Assembly: GCF_000143535.2 (NCBI RefSeq)
Contig: NC_037315.1
Location: 744,001-808,000 of the forward strand
Direction: 5' to 3'
From: Botrytis cinerea B05.10
Taxonomy: Eukaryota; Ascomycota; Leotiomycetes; Helotiales; Sclerotiniaceae
Length of the DNA: 64,000 nucleotides
The notes beneath the pieces were generated by a model. It was given only the letters and a program-made list of their open reading frames with translations. It was not told where the DNA came from and did no database searches. The translations under genes were made by a program, and so were the position numbers. Shown here piece after piece: positions 1 to 12,043 of the stretch (positions within the stretch are counted from its first letter, which is position 1; each line of letters starts with the position of its first letter).

Positions 1-249
1 TGTGACAGGTGTGGTGTCTGAGAATAGATTGAAGGCGGAATAGGAACCGGTTTTGTATCCTTCGGGGACCGACTTGCGGATGCGCATGCCGACGGATAAG
101 AGGGAGGACTGAATTTGATTTGGGAGAGTAGGTGGTTGGTATTGGGAGGGAGTCGGAGGTGCAGGAAGAGATGTAGTGCCGGGAGTGAAATAGGATGTTA
201 TTTGGGACTGAGAGCCGGCGTAGGGGCGTTTTGCTTGGCGGGCGGGCAT
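1..249 (-). CDS. Spd1/Dif1-like ribonucleotide reductase regulator, N-terminal part (cut by window edge)
   Basis: The first 83 codons of a gene that runs off the left edge; the start ATG is at 249-247 and the frame is open to base 1. The protein begins MPARQAKRPYAG. Residues 14-21 (QSQITSYF) fit the PCNA-interacting box Q-x-x-I-x-x-Y-F exactly. Around residues 48-65 there is a conserved-looking block (SSLLSVGMRIRKSVPEGYKT) that I associate from memory with fungal small ribonucleotide reductase inhibitors of the Spd1/Dif1/Hug1 kind. Such proteins restrain dNTP synthesis and, in fission yeast, are destroyed on chromatin-bound PCNA. The rest is proline/serine-rich and probably disordered. The box lacks the TD residues and downstream basic residue of a full PIP degron. 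The open frame and box are seen directly; the family is a tentative assignment. Confidence 0.5.
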   Translation of the reverse strand, partial: MPARQAKRPYAGSQSQITSYFTPGTTSLPAPPTPSQYQPPTLPNQIQSSLLSVGMRIRKSVPEGYKTGSYSAFNLFSDTTPVT

Positions 250-1837
250 GATGTTATTATTCTTGGTGGGTGAGACAGTATGGGAAGTTTGGTGTTAGGT
301 AGATGTCTCCCCTTTGATGAAGTTGAGGTCGGGTTAATAACAAGATGTTATTGAGTTTGTTGTGATAAGTCGAAAGGAGTTACGGTGTCAAGACTAAGGA
401 CAAAGATATCCGAACTCAATTATTGGATTGGTGGCCGCTAAATGAATGTTTGCACAATGAGATGAATTTTGATAAATTAAACACAAAAGCAACTGAGATG
501 ATGATAACGACAATGGATTTGATATTGGTCAAGAATGAGAGGTTGGAAATTGTGCAATGGTTTTGTGAAATGAAAGAGGGGCTCATGCAAAATGACTTTC
601 CCTGCTATTCAATAATGAAACCGGCTGGGAAGCGCGATCGACCGCGAATTGTCGCGTTTAGTGGTTTTATGCTTACATAAGTAGTGATTGCGGGAATGGA
701 CCTACAGAGTAGTCTGTGCTTCCCGACAAACGATAACTGATTGTCTTCTCAAGAGCGTACGGGAAGCAGAATTCCAATCCTTCATAGTGAAATGCCGGAA
801 ATGTACTTAGTTTTATGTTGTGTAAGTAGAGATTGACAAGTGCCAGTATTATCTATCCGAATGAAACGGGATTCAGCCTCATGTTGCAGATACGCATACA
901 CAGCCGTGAAGGAGTGGATCCTGGAGCTTGAAGATCCAACAAGCAACCAACTCAAAGGAGACGTGAGATAGTGAACTCAGACTCAAAGATATGGATGGTG
1001 CGGCTCATTCCGATCATTGTAGCCTTTTATCAGATACCCCGACGGTCCTCTCGTCGACGGAACGTAACCTTGAGCTGGGGTACATCTTCCCCAGTTTGAT
1101 CCCCTGAACAGTGTTTTCCCAGGGCCGTCCTCGAAAATGTGATGGATCTGGAGATCTTGAAGTGATATGTGCTGGCAGCAGCATGTCAGCTCGTCAGACG
1201 ATATGTGACTGGGGAGGTAGCTACCTGCCCTACTTGTGCATGCGTCACACAGTCGCATCAACCCTACCAGAGATAGAGATAGGGTAAATTAGTAGATCCG
1301 AGGGAAGGGTGACGTTAGATATCTTGGCCTTCTCATTGGCCCAACCGGCTGTGCTGGACAGCCAGATTGCCAGGTTGAGAGTACTCTGTATGGCTTTGTA
1401 GGCGCAAGGATTGGCCGAGACCACTGTGAACGAAGCTTTCGAACATTGCGAGCAGTTTGATCTTCTGGACAATCAATAGTGCCAAATGCGGTGTCTGTTC
1501 TAAGCAGCAGGAATCTTGTCTCTCGTCCTAGGAGAAATCAAGAAGCATACTCTGCATACCGAGGAGCAATCGTGCGAGTAGCTACCCAATTGTTCCAAGA
1601 CTGACTCGACCGTATTAGCTAGACCTCCAAGAATTTGTAAGGATGGATGCTGGGCGGGGACCCCTGAAATGGAGCTTTGACCACTTAGAGATAAAGATAA
1701 ACACCAAAAAATATATCTCCACACTCCAACTCATTCACTTCGTACGCGCTTCACCCTTTTCCCTCACACCCTTCACATGTGCCTCGCTCGCATCCAAAGA
1801 TTCGTTGAACTGTAGCACCCACATACAAACGTTAAAA
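250..1837. other. Intergenic stretch between divergent genes
   Basis: Shared upstream region of the divergent Spd1-like and HAD genes. Several ORFs of 60-90 codons occur on both strands, but none has a convincing start, codon bias or recognisable domain. A 12-codon upstream ORF (1777-1815) lies just before the HAD start. I see no repeats or RNA genes. Confidence 0.5.
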
Positions 1838-3455
1838 ATGTCCCTTATCGCCCAAGCATCCCGCCAGCTTTCCGTGAACTCCCGGCGCTACCAGCTGCTG
1901 AATCCGACAATATTGAAAAGCGGGAAGTCTGTGAATAGGATAACCAGCTTTATCTGGAACCCTGCTAAGCCAGCTTGTACCCAACGAAGATCTATATATT
2001 CTTCTCGATTGCCATCGACCTCCTTCTCTTCTTCTGCCACTCATTGCTCTCCAAAACAATCCATCAAAGCTGCAATGGCTCCCATCACTCACCTACGTCG
2101 GTCTAGCACTGCAACTCCTGTAGCTGCAAACCTCCTGCCAGGATTTGCTTTTGCTTTTGAGTATGTATTTTAGCCTTTAGCATACATAGTTTCCAACCTG
2201 ACTGGTCTACAGCATTGATGGTGTCCTGCTTCGATCCTCTTCGCCAATCCCTGGAGCATCCGAAGCTTTGAACTTACTTCATTCAAACAACATCCCTTTC
2301 ATCTTATTGACCAATGGAGGAGGTAAACATGAAAGTGCTCGTGTCGCAGAGCTGAGCAAAAAGCTCAATGTTCCTCTTACTGAAGAGAACTTTGTTCAGT
2401 CGCACACACCATTCAAACAACTTGTTGAGGAGTCGGATACAACCGAGAGTCTTAAGGATAAGACAGTTCTTGTCACTGGTGGAGATGGAGATAAATGTCG
2501 CAAGGTTGCAGAAATGTTGGTCCCCCTTTTTCTTTCCTCCGAGTAGGCTGTTTTGTTTCACAAGATAACCTTATATGGTGAATTCATTTGGGTTTGAGAC
2601 ATCAAACCTAGTAAAGATCCCAAGCAAATACCAAACATGTCTGGGAGACGAAGCTAACCTTGAATACACAGGTATGGTTTTACCAAGGTCGTCACACCTG
2701 GCGATATCCTCATGGCTTATCCTACCATCTGGCCCTTCAACCAAATCTTTAGCGAGTATTATAGCAAGGCTACACGCCCGCTTCCCAGACCAGTTGATCT
2801 ACAAAACCTTCCTGAATCTCTCAAATTCGATGCAATTATGATCTTCAATGACCCTCGTGACTGGGCATTGGATACTCAAGTTGTACTCGATCTCCTCTTG
2901 TCTGAAAAGGGCATTCTCGGCACCTATTCCTCCAAGAACGGCGACACTTCACTACCTAACAACGGTTGGCAGCAAGATGAGCAACCAAAGCTTTTTTTCT
3001 CAAACCCAGATCTCTTTTGGGCAACGAACCATCATATGCCTCGTCTTGGCCAAGGAGGCTTCCAGGCATCTCTCGAAGGCGTTTGGAATGCTACTACCGG
3101 TGGAGCGAAGTTAGAACGCACTGTTATTGGTAAGCCACATCCAGCGACATACAAATATGCTGAGCGTGTACTCCACAAATATCGTACACACATGCTCGGT
3201 GGCAGTGGCGAATCCAAGCGAAAGATTCCACACCTGAAGCGCGTATTCATGGTCGGTGACAATCCAGAATCGGATATCCGTGGTGCCAACGAATTCGAAT
3301 CATCTCACGGTACAGACTGGACCTCCGTTCTGGTCAAGACTGGGGTCTATAGAAGTGGTACAGTTCCTGCCCACAAGCCAAAGGCGATCGTCGGAGATGT
3401 CTATGAGGCTGTTAAGTGGGCTTTGGAGCAAGAAGGTTGGCATTCAGCGTTGTAA
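1838..3455 (+). CDS. Mitochondrial HAD-superfamily hydrolase, CECR5/YKR070W type
   Basis: Exons 1838-2160, 2213-2515 and 2672-3455 encode 469 aa; introns are 52 and 156 nt. Splicing intron 1 creates the aspartate of HAD motif I (FAFDIDGVLL, D108 and D110), which supports the model. Exon 2 supplies the LLTNGGG motif and exon 3 the C-terminal GDNPESDIRGAN motif that holds Mg2+. The NagD-like cap arrangement and the TPGDILMAYP stretch are typical of the CECR5 subfamily (yeast YKR070W). The substrate is unknown. The first ~100 residues are rich in R, S and T and poor in acidic residues, consistent with mitochondrial import. I chose the ATG at 1838 (A at -3). The frame is also open upstream to an ATG at 1643, so a longer N terminus is possible. 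Intron 2 uses a GTTGGT donor; its flanks join as VAEM/YGFTKVV. Confidence 0.88.
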
Positions 3456-4509
3456 TCATTTCATTTTTGTTAGTTGCTCTTTTTGCATTGTTGTGGGCGC
3501 GGCATATTTACTTTTGGACATGGGGATGGATAGGTTCTGTTTTGACACTGAAAAGCGAGCGAACGTTCCAAAAACAGACATGCATTGCGAATGGTGTTTC
3601 ATAGAGTGGGGGAGTTTCGGTTGCATTTTGATTTTTGTGATGTGCAAAACCATCATTTGAAGACAATGGATGAGATACCAATGAGGAATGGCAATAGCCA
3701 GCCACCTCACTTATATAGATTAGATGGATGGAAATATAAAGAATTCCAAAGCAAGAAAAGGTGATAGTATTATGAATATCATCGTATTTTGTACAAATGT
3801 GAGCTACCTTTCCAGATACGCGAAATTTGCAGAGTAGTGTCATCTTCATGAATTTGAGGCTAGTTGCGATTCACTTTGTTTCCGCCATCGTGATGTTCAA
3901 AACCTCTTCTTCCATGAACAAATCGAAGCCGGCCGATGATTTCCCTGACTGAGGAAAGTTCAATCATGTCGTGGTAAAGTACTACTTTAAGAGGGTGAAT
4001 TAAATCAGGGTCGAAATGACATGGCTTTGTAGACTTTCAATTGAGATTAAGACGGACATAAATCTTTTGATTTGATATGTCTCGGGAGGACAAATCTAAT
4101 AATTGCAAAGTCGAGGCTTGAGACGTGCTTCTTGGGATGCTAGGGAATCAGAAATAATCCTCCACAGATTATCATTCTTAAATGTCCGAAAGTAATTCGT
4201 TCATCATATTTTGTTCTTGGATTTCTTTTCATGATTCAAACTTCCCTCGAGCTTCCTCTGCGCAACAGAATCTAGCCCGCGGTAGAGTAGCGAGCGGGGC
4301 GGAATTATCCAGAAAAGTGACATTCTCGGCAAAAGCCGTTCTTTTTACACCGACGAAACGTCTACACTCACCCCTATCAAATTATTTCCCTCACGCCAAC
4401 ACATAGTGGATTTGGCGACGTATCGCAACCTCAAAGACCACAATTGCAGCAATACTCGACTTTCTTTTGATTCTCAATTCATGACGCTGGGGAGCATACC
4501 TTGCACATC
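3456..4509. other. Intergenic, 3' of HAD gene to start of SEC21
   Basis: AT-rich non-coding sequence. Short ORFs here lack coding character. Nothing recognisable beyond presumed untranslated regions and the SEC21 promoter. Confidence 0.6.
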
Positions 4510-7458
4510 ATGAGTTATAGTAAAAAAGATGAAGATGGCGAAATGGCCATCATGCGTGTGGATAGAACCTCTGTTTTCCAAGAAGGTCGGTGAACATTCC
4601 CAATAACAGGCCAGCTAAGCTAACATTCAAAGCTCGATTGTTTAACTCTTCCCCTATACAACCTCGAAGATGTCGTGTTCTCCTTACGAAGATTGCGCTT
4701 TTATTATACACCGGCGAGAAATTCCCTACCAACGAAGCCACTACCCTTTTCTTTGGTATCTCGAAGCTGTTCCAAAATAAAGATGCCAGCCTGCGGCAGA
4801 TGGTCCACCTTATCATTAAGGAATTGGCGCATTCCGCAGAGGATATTATTATGGTCACAAGTACAATCATGAAGGATACTGGTGGAGGAACAGATGCGAT
4901 CTACAGGCCAAATGCCATTCGGGCGTTGTGTCGTATCATTGATGTGAGTGCGCCGGCTTATTTTAAGGGATATCATTGACACAGCCAGGCCTCCACAGTC
5001 CAGAGTATTGAACGAGTAATGAAGACCGCAATTGTCGACAAGAACCCTTCCGTATCCTCTGCTGCCTTGATATCTTCCTACCACCTCTTACCTATAGCTC
5101 GCGATGTTGTTCGAAGATGGCAAAGCGAAACACAAGAAGCTGCAACAGCTACGAAATCGTCGGGTGGCTTCTCCCTTGGTTTCTCGACTTCCAGCAGCCA
5201 AATGCCAGTTAACAACTCAACAATGGCACAATACCATGCGATTGGTCTTTTATATCAAATGAGGATGCACGACAGAATGGCATTAGTTAAGATGGTTCAG
5301 CAATTTGGGGCCGCAGGTGCTGTTAAGAGTCCCGCTGCAACTGTCATGCTCGTCCGCCTGGCAGCACAACTGGCAGAAGAAGATCAACAACTCCGAAAAC
5401 CAATGATGCAACTCTTGGATGGCTGGCTCCGACACAAGAGTGAAATGGTGAACTTTGAGGCTGCCAAAGCCATTTGCGACATGCGAGACGTCACAGATGC
5501 TGAAGTTACTCAAGCCATTCATGTCTTGCAGCTTTTCCTTACCTCGCCAAGAGCTGTCACCAAATTTGCTGCGATTCGCATACTTCACAACTTCGCCTCC
5601 TTCAAGCCCCAAGCTGTTCATCCTTGCAACCCAGATATCGAACTTCTCATCTCGAACTCCAATAGATCAATTGCTACCTTTGCCATCACCACCCTTTTGA
5701 AGACCGGCAACGAAGCCAGTGTTGATCGATTGATGAAGCAAATTTCAGGATTCATGGCTGATATTACAGACGAGTTCAAGATCACCATTGTAGAAGCCAT
5801 CCGTACCCTCTGTCTGAAGTTCCCCAACAAGCAAGCCGGCATGCTAGCATTCCTCAGTGGTATACTTCGCGATGAAGGAGGATATGAGTTTAAGCGCGCT
5901 GTAGTGGAGAGCATGTTTGACTTGATCAAGTTCGTTCCAGATTCAAAGGAAGATGCGTTGGCACATCTCTGTGAGTTCATTGAGGATTGTGAGTTCACAA
6001 AATTGGCTGTGCGCATCCTTCATCTTCTCGGATTGGAAGGCCCAAAAACATCCCAACCCACCAAGTACATCAGATACATCTACAATCGAGTGGTTCTTGA
6101 GAATGCTATTGTACGAGCTGCCGCAGTCACAGCATTGGCAAAATTTGGTGTTGCACAGAAAGATCCAGAGGTCAAGCGCAGTGTTACCGTTCTCCTTACC
6201 AGATGTTTGGATGATGTTGATGATGAAGTTCGTGACCGTGCTGCATTGAACTTGAGATTGATGTCAGAGTCTGATGATACCGCGGATCGTTTCATCAAGA
6301 ATGGTATGTTTTGATAATTATATCTTCCCCTGCATCACTCTAACCATTTACAGAAAACACTTTCGCTTTGCCATACCTCGAGCATCAACTTGTTATGTAC
6401 GTCACAGCTGATGACAAATCAACTTTCGATGATCCTTTCGATATTGCTTCGGTTCCGGTTGTTACCAAGGAGCAAGCAGACGCAGAGGAGCGAACCAAGA
6501 AACTCACAACAGTCACACCAACAATCAAGGCTCCAAAATCTGGTCCCACCAAGACTTCACAATCTGGCGCCGAAGCTGTTGCTTCCGCTTCTGCAACTGC
6601 TCAGAAGTATGCCCAGGAGTTACTCAAGATTCCAGAAATTACGCCATATGGTGCTGTATTGAAATCATCTCCTGTTGTTGAATTAACAGAATCGGAGACT
6701 GAATACGTTGTCACCGTCGTCAAGCATATCTTCAAGGAACATATTGTTCTTCAATATGAGGTTAAGAATACCCTACCAGATACTGTTCTTGAAGAAGTGT
6801 CCGTGGTTGCGAGCCCATCTGATGAGGAAGAGCTCGAGGAAGATTTCATCATTCCTGCTACCAAGCTCGTCACTGATGAGCCAGGTACTATTTATGTATC
6901 TTTCAAGAAAATCAGTGGTGAAGCTGCTTTCCCTTCAAGTACCTTTACCAATATCCTCAAGTTTACCACTAAAGAAATTGATCCAACAACTGGTGAGCCT
7001 GAAGACACTGGTTATGATGATGAGTATCAAGTCGAGGATCTCGAACTTACCGGCAGCGACTATGTTGTCCCTGCTTTTGCTGGTAACTTCAATCACATTT
7101 GGGAGCAAGTTGGTGCCTCCGGCGAGGAAGCCGAAGAGACACTCCAATTGAGTGGTGTCAAGAGTATAGCAGGTATGTTTTCTTTCTGGAAAATGCTTTT
7201 GATTGAAAACCTAATAATTTTACAGATGCTACTGAACAACTTACCAAAACACTTTCACTACAACCCCTCGATGGTACTGATGTACCAATCAACACAACTA
7301 CTCACACACTCAAATTATTTGGTAAAACAGTTACCGGAGGAAGAGTTGTGGCTAATATCCGGATGGCTTATTCTAGTAAGTCGGGGGTCACAAGCAAAAT
7401 TGTGGTTCGTGGTGAGGAAGAAGGGATTGCAGCTTTGGTTATTGGGTCTGTTGCTTAG
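4510..7458 (+). CDS. SEC21: Coatomer subunit gamma (COPI coat)
   Basis: Five exons (4510-4585, 4633-4943, 4989-6303, 6354-7172, 7226-7458) join to 917 aa, the usual length for fungal Sec21. It is the gamma subunit of the COPI F-subcomplex, which coats Golgi-derived vesicles and drives retrograde Golgi-to-ER transport. Landmarks in order are the FQEARLFNSSPI start of the adaptin-like domain, alpha-solenoid HEAT repeats over roughly residues 30-560 (including RRWQSE and AQYHAIGLLYQ), an acidic/Ala-Thr-rich linker near 590-650, and the gamma-appendage with the C-terminal coatomer platform subdomain ending in ALVIGSVA. Each junction restores a conserved block, for example CRIID/ASTVQSIER and FIKN/ENTFALPYLEHQ. 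Introns are 45-53 nt. No unusual residues were seen. Confidence 0.97.
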
Positions 7459-8097
7459 GGGTTAGCGATTTCATGGAGTTGAAAGTTGGGTGCATTTGAT
7501 GATTGTTGTTTAGATAATGGGTATAAGACGCTGTGGAAAAATGGATTGGCTTCATCTCATGGAAGATGGAGGATACAGCATGAATCATCGAGTCAAAAAT
7601 ATGAAATGTGTCACAATTAATAAGATTTGGCATGTTCGCTTTTTCGTAGTACCCATAGTTCCTTTGGTTTTCCAGATCCAGATGAACAGGTGGAGAAGTA
7701 CCTAGTCTAATGTTCAATAGTGCGGTATTGATCTCATCTGAGTTGATATACAAACAAATTTGCAACTTGAATTGATACGATTCACTTAATACTATTCACG
7801 ATAGGAGTATTTTGAAGAAAATTCTGCAATCAATTGCACAATGTGTTGGCTCTGTGGCCCTGGGTTTCTTTACTGCTTGCCCCTATCAGAATGCCTGAAA
7901 AGCTCGGTACTGATATGACGTTGCATAACTTGGGGCTTGGCACGTTTTCTCGAATTTAGAATTCTTGATTTGAGGTGTCTCGATTTTTCCTCACATACGA
8001 CAAAGAACGAAAGAACATCGTTGAAGAATTTCAAATCCTTCTCATGAAATTTATCCTTACTCGAAGATCCTCCTAAACAACCCAAGGTCTCGTCACA
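7459..8097. other. Intergenic, SEC21 to CDP-alcohol phosphotransferase
   Basis: 3' flank of SEC21 and promoter/leader of the next gene. Only short non-conserved ORFs. Nothing else recognised. Confidence 0.6.
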
Positions 8098-9558
8098 ATG
8101 GTGTACGTACGACAAGAAAAACTTCCAGGCCTCAAGCAGTACAAATATTCTGGTGTCGACCATTCCCTCTTATCTCGATATGTTCTCAAGCCATTCTACA
8201 CAAATTTCGTGATAAAATGTTTCCCGATGAGCATGGCACCGAATCTGATTACCCTTACGGGTTTCAGCTTCGTCGTTATCAATATCCTGACTTTGCTGTG
8301 GTATAATCCGACGCTTGATGTGGATTGTCCACCTTGGGTGTATGCCAGTTGGGCTGTTGGATTATTCTTGTATCAAACCTTTGACGCGGTCGATGGGACT
8401 CAGGCGTATGTTTACATTCTTTTGCAATTGACACGAAAGAAAGAAAAAAAGCTAACACGGCGCGCGTCGAAATTACAGACGACGAACACATCAAAGTGGG
8501 CCGCTTGGAGAGCTCTTCGATCATGGTGTTGACGCAGTCAATACTTCTCTCGAATGTTTGATTTTTGCGGCTTCGCAGAACTTTGGAATGGGCTGGAAGA
8601 CAGTCATGGTCTTATTTGCTTGTGCGAACTCAATTTGTGACCTCTTGCCAGCATTATGCTAACGATTGACAGCTCTCCTCACATTCTACGTACAAACCTG
8701 GGACGAATATCACACAAAGACATTGACATTGGGCTTGGTTTCTGGACCTGTGGAAGGAATCGTTATCCTCATCACAGTCTACGCGTTTACTGCAATCAAA
8801 GGCGGGGCGAGTTTCTGGAGTCAATCGATGTTCAGAACTGTTGGCATCCCACATTACGAGTTTATTCCTGAATTCATTTATGAATTGCCATTCAATGAGT
8901 GGTATATGGTTCAGGGTGGAATTGTGCTGGTTCTCAACACTGTACAGAGGTAAATCTACCCCTCCTTGACCCTTGTCAAAATGTCTCACAGCTAACGACC
9001 CCTCCAGCTCCATAAATGTGATCAAAGCTCGCAGAGCTCGTGGAGACAGATCTCGAGGCGCGCTCTTGGGTCTCGTTCCCTTCTTCTTCACGTGGTCGCT
9101 CATTCCAGCCTACCTTTATCTCAATCCGGAAATTCTCTACAATCATCTCGTTCCTTTCGTTTTCTTCGCTGGGCTTGTCAATGCTTATTCGGTGGGCCAG
9201 ATGATCACTGCCCATTTGGTCAAATTGCCATTCCCTTACACGAATGTGTTGAACCTACCGCTTGCTTATGGCGTCTTTGACTCTGCAGGGCCATTTTTGA
9301 AGGAGAATTTTGGATTCGGATGGCCGAGTGCTCTTGGTGGCGGTGTATACCAAGTCGCATATCTCTTCTGCATGCTTGGTGTTGCGGTTGGAGTTTATGG
9401 AAGCTTTGTGGTGAGTATCCGTTTCTTCATCTTCGAATTTCGTTTGCTAATACCGTAAGGTTGATGTGATTGTTACAATTTGCGATTACTTAGACATCTG
9501 GTGCTTAACTATTAAACATCCATGGAACGAGGAAGAGGAGGCAAAGAAGGCCAATTAG
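8098..9558 (+). CDS. CDP-choline/CDP-ethanolamine:diacylglycerol phosphotransferase (Cpt1/Ept1 type)
   Basis: Exons 8098-8405, 8479-8621, 8673-8949, 9008-9410 and 9460-9558 encode 409 aa. This is the last step of the Kennedy pathway: transfer of phosphocholine or phosphoethanolamine from the CDP-alcohol to diacylglycerol in ER/Golgi membranes. The CDP-alcohol phosphotransferase signature is complete and is assembled by splicing intron 1: D96, D99-G100, A103-R104, G113, D117 and D121. The last aspartate is the expected catalytic base. About eight to ten hydrophobic helices follow. The C terminus (VTICDYLDIWCLTIKHP, then an acidic tail) matches fungal homologues. Choline versus ethanolamine preference cannot be read from sequence. 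Donor 2 is GTGCGA, slightly off consensus, but its flanks join as VLFA/SLLTFYVQTWDEYH, which is conserved. Confidence 0.95.
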
Positions 9559-10508
9559 AGTAACCACTTACAACGAATATAACGCGAACACGACGGCAGG
9601 GGTTTTGAGCATAGGTCGGAGCTGGTCTAGGGTTGGGATGGCTGGGCGGATACTTGCAAGAGTATAATATTCGGTTTGTATATATGCCATTTATAGCAAT
9701 TTAACAGACTAATCCATCTACCTTTACATTCTTTCTCTTCCTCGTTTGTGCTGCCAAGGATACAACCTTCATTCTACGTGATACATATATCAAGAAGGAT
9801 AAAAAGGCTAGCTAAAATTAGTTTTTTAGTGCCTGCGAAGTCGTGCACAATTTTGCAATTCGATCTGAGATGCTAGGCGAGGCTCGCTTTTAGAATATCC
9901 ACCTTAATTACCCATGACATCTTCGCCTTTGCTTCTCCCCGCATGTGAAACATTTTTTCCGTTGAACTGTTTCTTATGCCGCCCTCGAGACAATTCAACG
10001 GACATGGTGAAATGAATTTTTGCAATTCGGACGACCGGATGCAGCGCCTCAATATCAATATGTCACCCCGTTTCTACACAATTAATCATTCAATACTGCT
10101 GAAAGGAATTGCAAATCTCGGTCTATGTGAAGCCGAAACCGCGAGTTGTGTATTCTAGGGTTGTAGTGACGATGAGCATCCAGGTCGATCTTGTTTCGAT
10201 CCGCCATAGTTAAATTTCATGCATTCTGCATTCCTAATTCGGAGGTCATATTTCTCCGAAGGAAGTCAATTGGATCAAGCTTGATCTGAAGTTAGATCTG
10301 AGCCTGTAATTCCCTGTTTACTGTGCAAAATCTGCATGGTATTAGCCCAACCCCGCACAATGCAATGGAGATTTAGAAATGGCGAAGATGCACAGTCACA
10401 TTTTGCCGAATGTTTGTATCTATTTAAGGTTCTATAGTGTCTCTGTATTACAACCCACATATAATTTATTTTTTATCTATACTTTGAGATAGCTATCTAT
10501 CACTCATA
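9559..10508. other. Intergenic, upstream of GH28 gene
   Basis: 3' flank of the phosphotransferase gene, then AT-rich promoter sequence. A TATTTAA-like element lies near 10421, about 85 nt before the GH28 start, and GATA/TATC steps cluster at 10474-10502. No gene seen. Confidence 0.5.
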
Positions 10509-12043
10509 ATGAAATCGCTTCATTATCTCGCGATTTTGGCTGTCTCGCTCTTCAGTAGCATCAATGGAAATCCGACAGTCCTTACTTCTCGAGCTACTTG
10601 TACCGTTCAACCCAGTTTGAACGGTACGGATGATGCTCCTGCTATTCTATCTGCATTTAAAACATGCGGTAAGGATGGTACTGTCGTCTTCCTCAATCAT
10701 ACATATACCATCAATAGTATCATGAACACCACGGGACTGTCCAATTGCAACATAGATATCTATGGAACACTATTGGTGCGTTTTCAAGGCTCCTCGTACA
10801 TCAACTTCGTCAACTGACTTCCTATATTAAGTGGTCCACAAATATAACCTACTGGCTGAACCACTCCATGGCTTTCGGCTATCAAAACCAAACTTCAGCA
10901 TGGTGGCTCGGTGGCGATAACATCAACGTGAACGGATACGGATACGGGACTTTGGATGGCAATGGACAAGCTTGGTATGATTTTGTCAAGGGAATTTCGA
11001 ACTATCCAAACAGACCTCACGCGCTTACGATATGGAATGCGACGAATTCTGTATTCAAAGGGTTACGATTCGTGCAGAGTCAGATGTGGTATGTTTTATT
11101 CCAATCATCTGATTTTATGGTATTCAAAGATTTAATGAATAAAATAGGACCATGACAGTCTTCAAGTCCTCCTCGATTCTCCTCCAAGACATCTACGTGA
11201 ATAGTACTTCCTCTTCCGGCAGTCCCTCGCGTAACACAGACGGTGCAGATACCATCTACAGTGACAATATTCACTTTGATCGCTGGACAGTTGTTAATGG
11301 TGATGATAGCATATCTATGAAAGCTAATAGTACCAACATATTAATCACAAACTCCACTTTCTACAACGGGCTGGGAGTCGCAATAGGTAGTATTGGACAG
11401 TACAAGGGTGTATACGAGAGTATTGAAAATGTGACGGCGACGGGAATCGTATTTTACAAGACGTTGCATGGAGGATATGTGAAAACGTGGACTGGAGAGC
11501 AAGTGGGATATCCACCCAATGGTGGAGGTGGGGGTTTGGGATGTGAGTATTCTGGGACATGTTCTTTGGGGATCTTGAGAACGTTTCTAACATGAATGCA
11601 GTTGCGAAAAACATAACATTTGAAAATTTCTCCTTCCATTCCTTAAGGGGACCACCCTTCTCTATTTCACAATGTACGACGTTCTCTGGCACAGTAGGAA
11701 ATTGTTCTTCGTCAGCGTGTAAGCACTCCAGCTCTCATTCTCCTCTTCTCCCCTTTCCCAATCCTACTACTTCATGGTTCTAAAGACATCTCCCCATGGG
11801 GAATATTACCACGTCCTCCCGAGCTAATGCCTTACAGTTCAACTAAGCGATCTGAATATGTACAACATATCCGGCAGCATGACGAATCCTATAACCAGTT
11901 TCCAATGTAGTGCTGTCGCCCCTTGCACAGACATCACTATGGAAAACATCAACGTCGTAGATGCGAATAAGACGGCTGGTGTAGGGTATAAATGTACAAA
12001 TGTAGTTGGAACGACAGGGTTCACTTGTACGGGCCGTACTTGA
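10509..12043 (+). CDS. Secreted glycoside hydrolase family 28 enzyme (polygalacturonase/rhamnogalacturonase-like)
   Basis: Exons 10509-10775, 10832-11088, 11148-11542, 11602-11718 and 11838-12043 encode 413 aa. Residues 1-20 form a signal peptide (MKSLHYLAILAVSLFSSING), so the enzyme is secreted. The rest is a right-handed beta-helix of the pectin-degrading GH28 family. Catalytic acids are present: NTD at 204-206 and DD at 227-228. The usual GHG motif reads G249-L250-G251, so the active-site histidine is replaced by leucine, and the RIK motif reads Y285-V286-K287. Substitutions of this sort are known in exo-acting or rhamnogalacturonan-type GH28 subgroups, so substrate and mode (exo-galacturonan, rhamnogalacturonan or rhamnosidase) are open. 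Many NxS/T sequons suggest heavy N-glycosylation. Likely role: plant cell-wall pectin breakdown. Confidence 0.93.

Noticed and set aside
980..1660. Minus-strand ORF fragments loosely like the C-terminal part of a fungal C6 transcription factor (SLQILGGLANTVESVLEQLG, LALLIVQKIKLLAMFESF)
   Set aside because: Fragments lie in different frames with stops between, and the resemblance is weak. No zinc cluster or conserved anchor was found, so I do not call a pseudogene.
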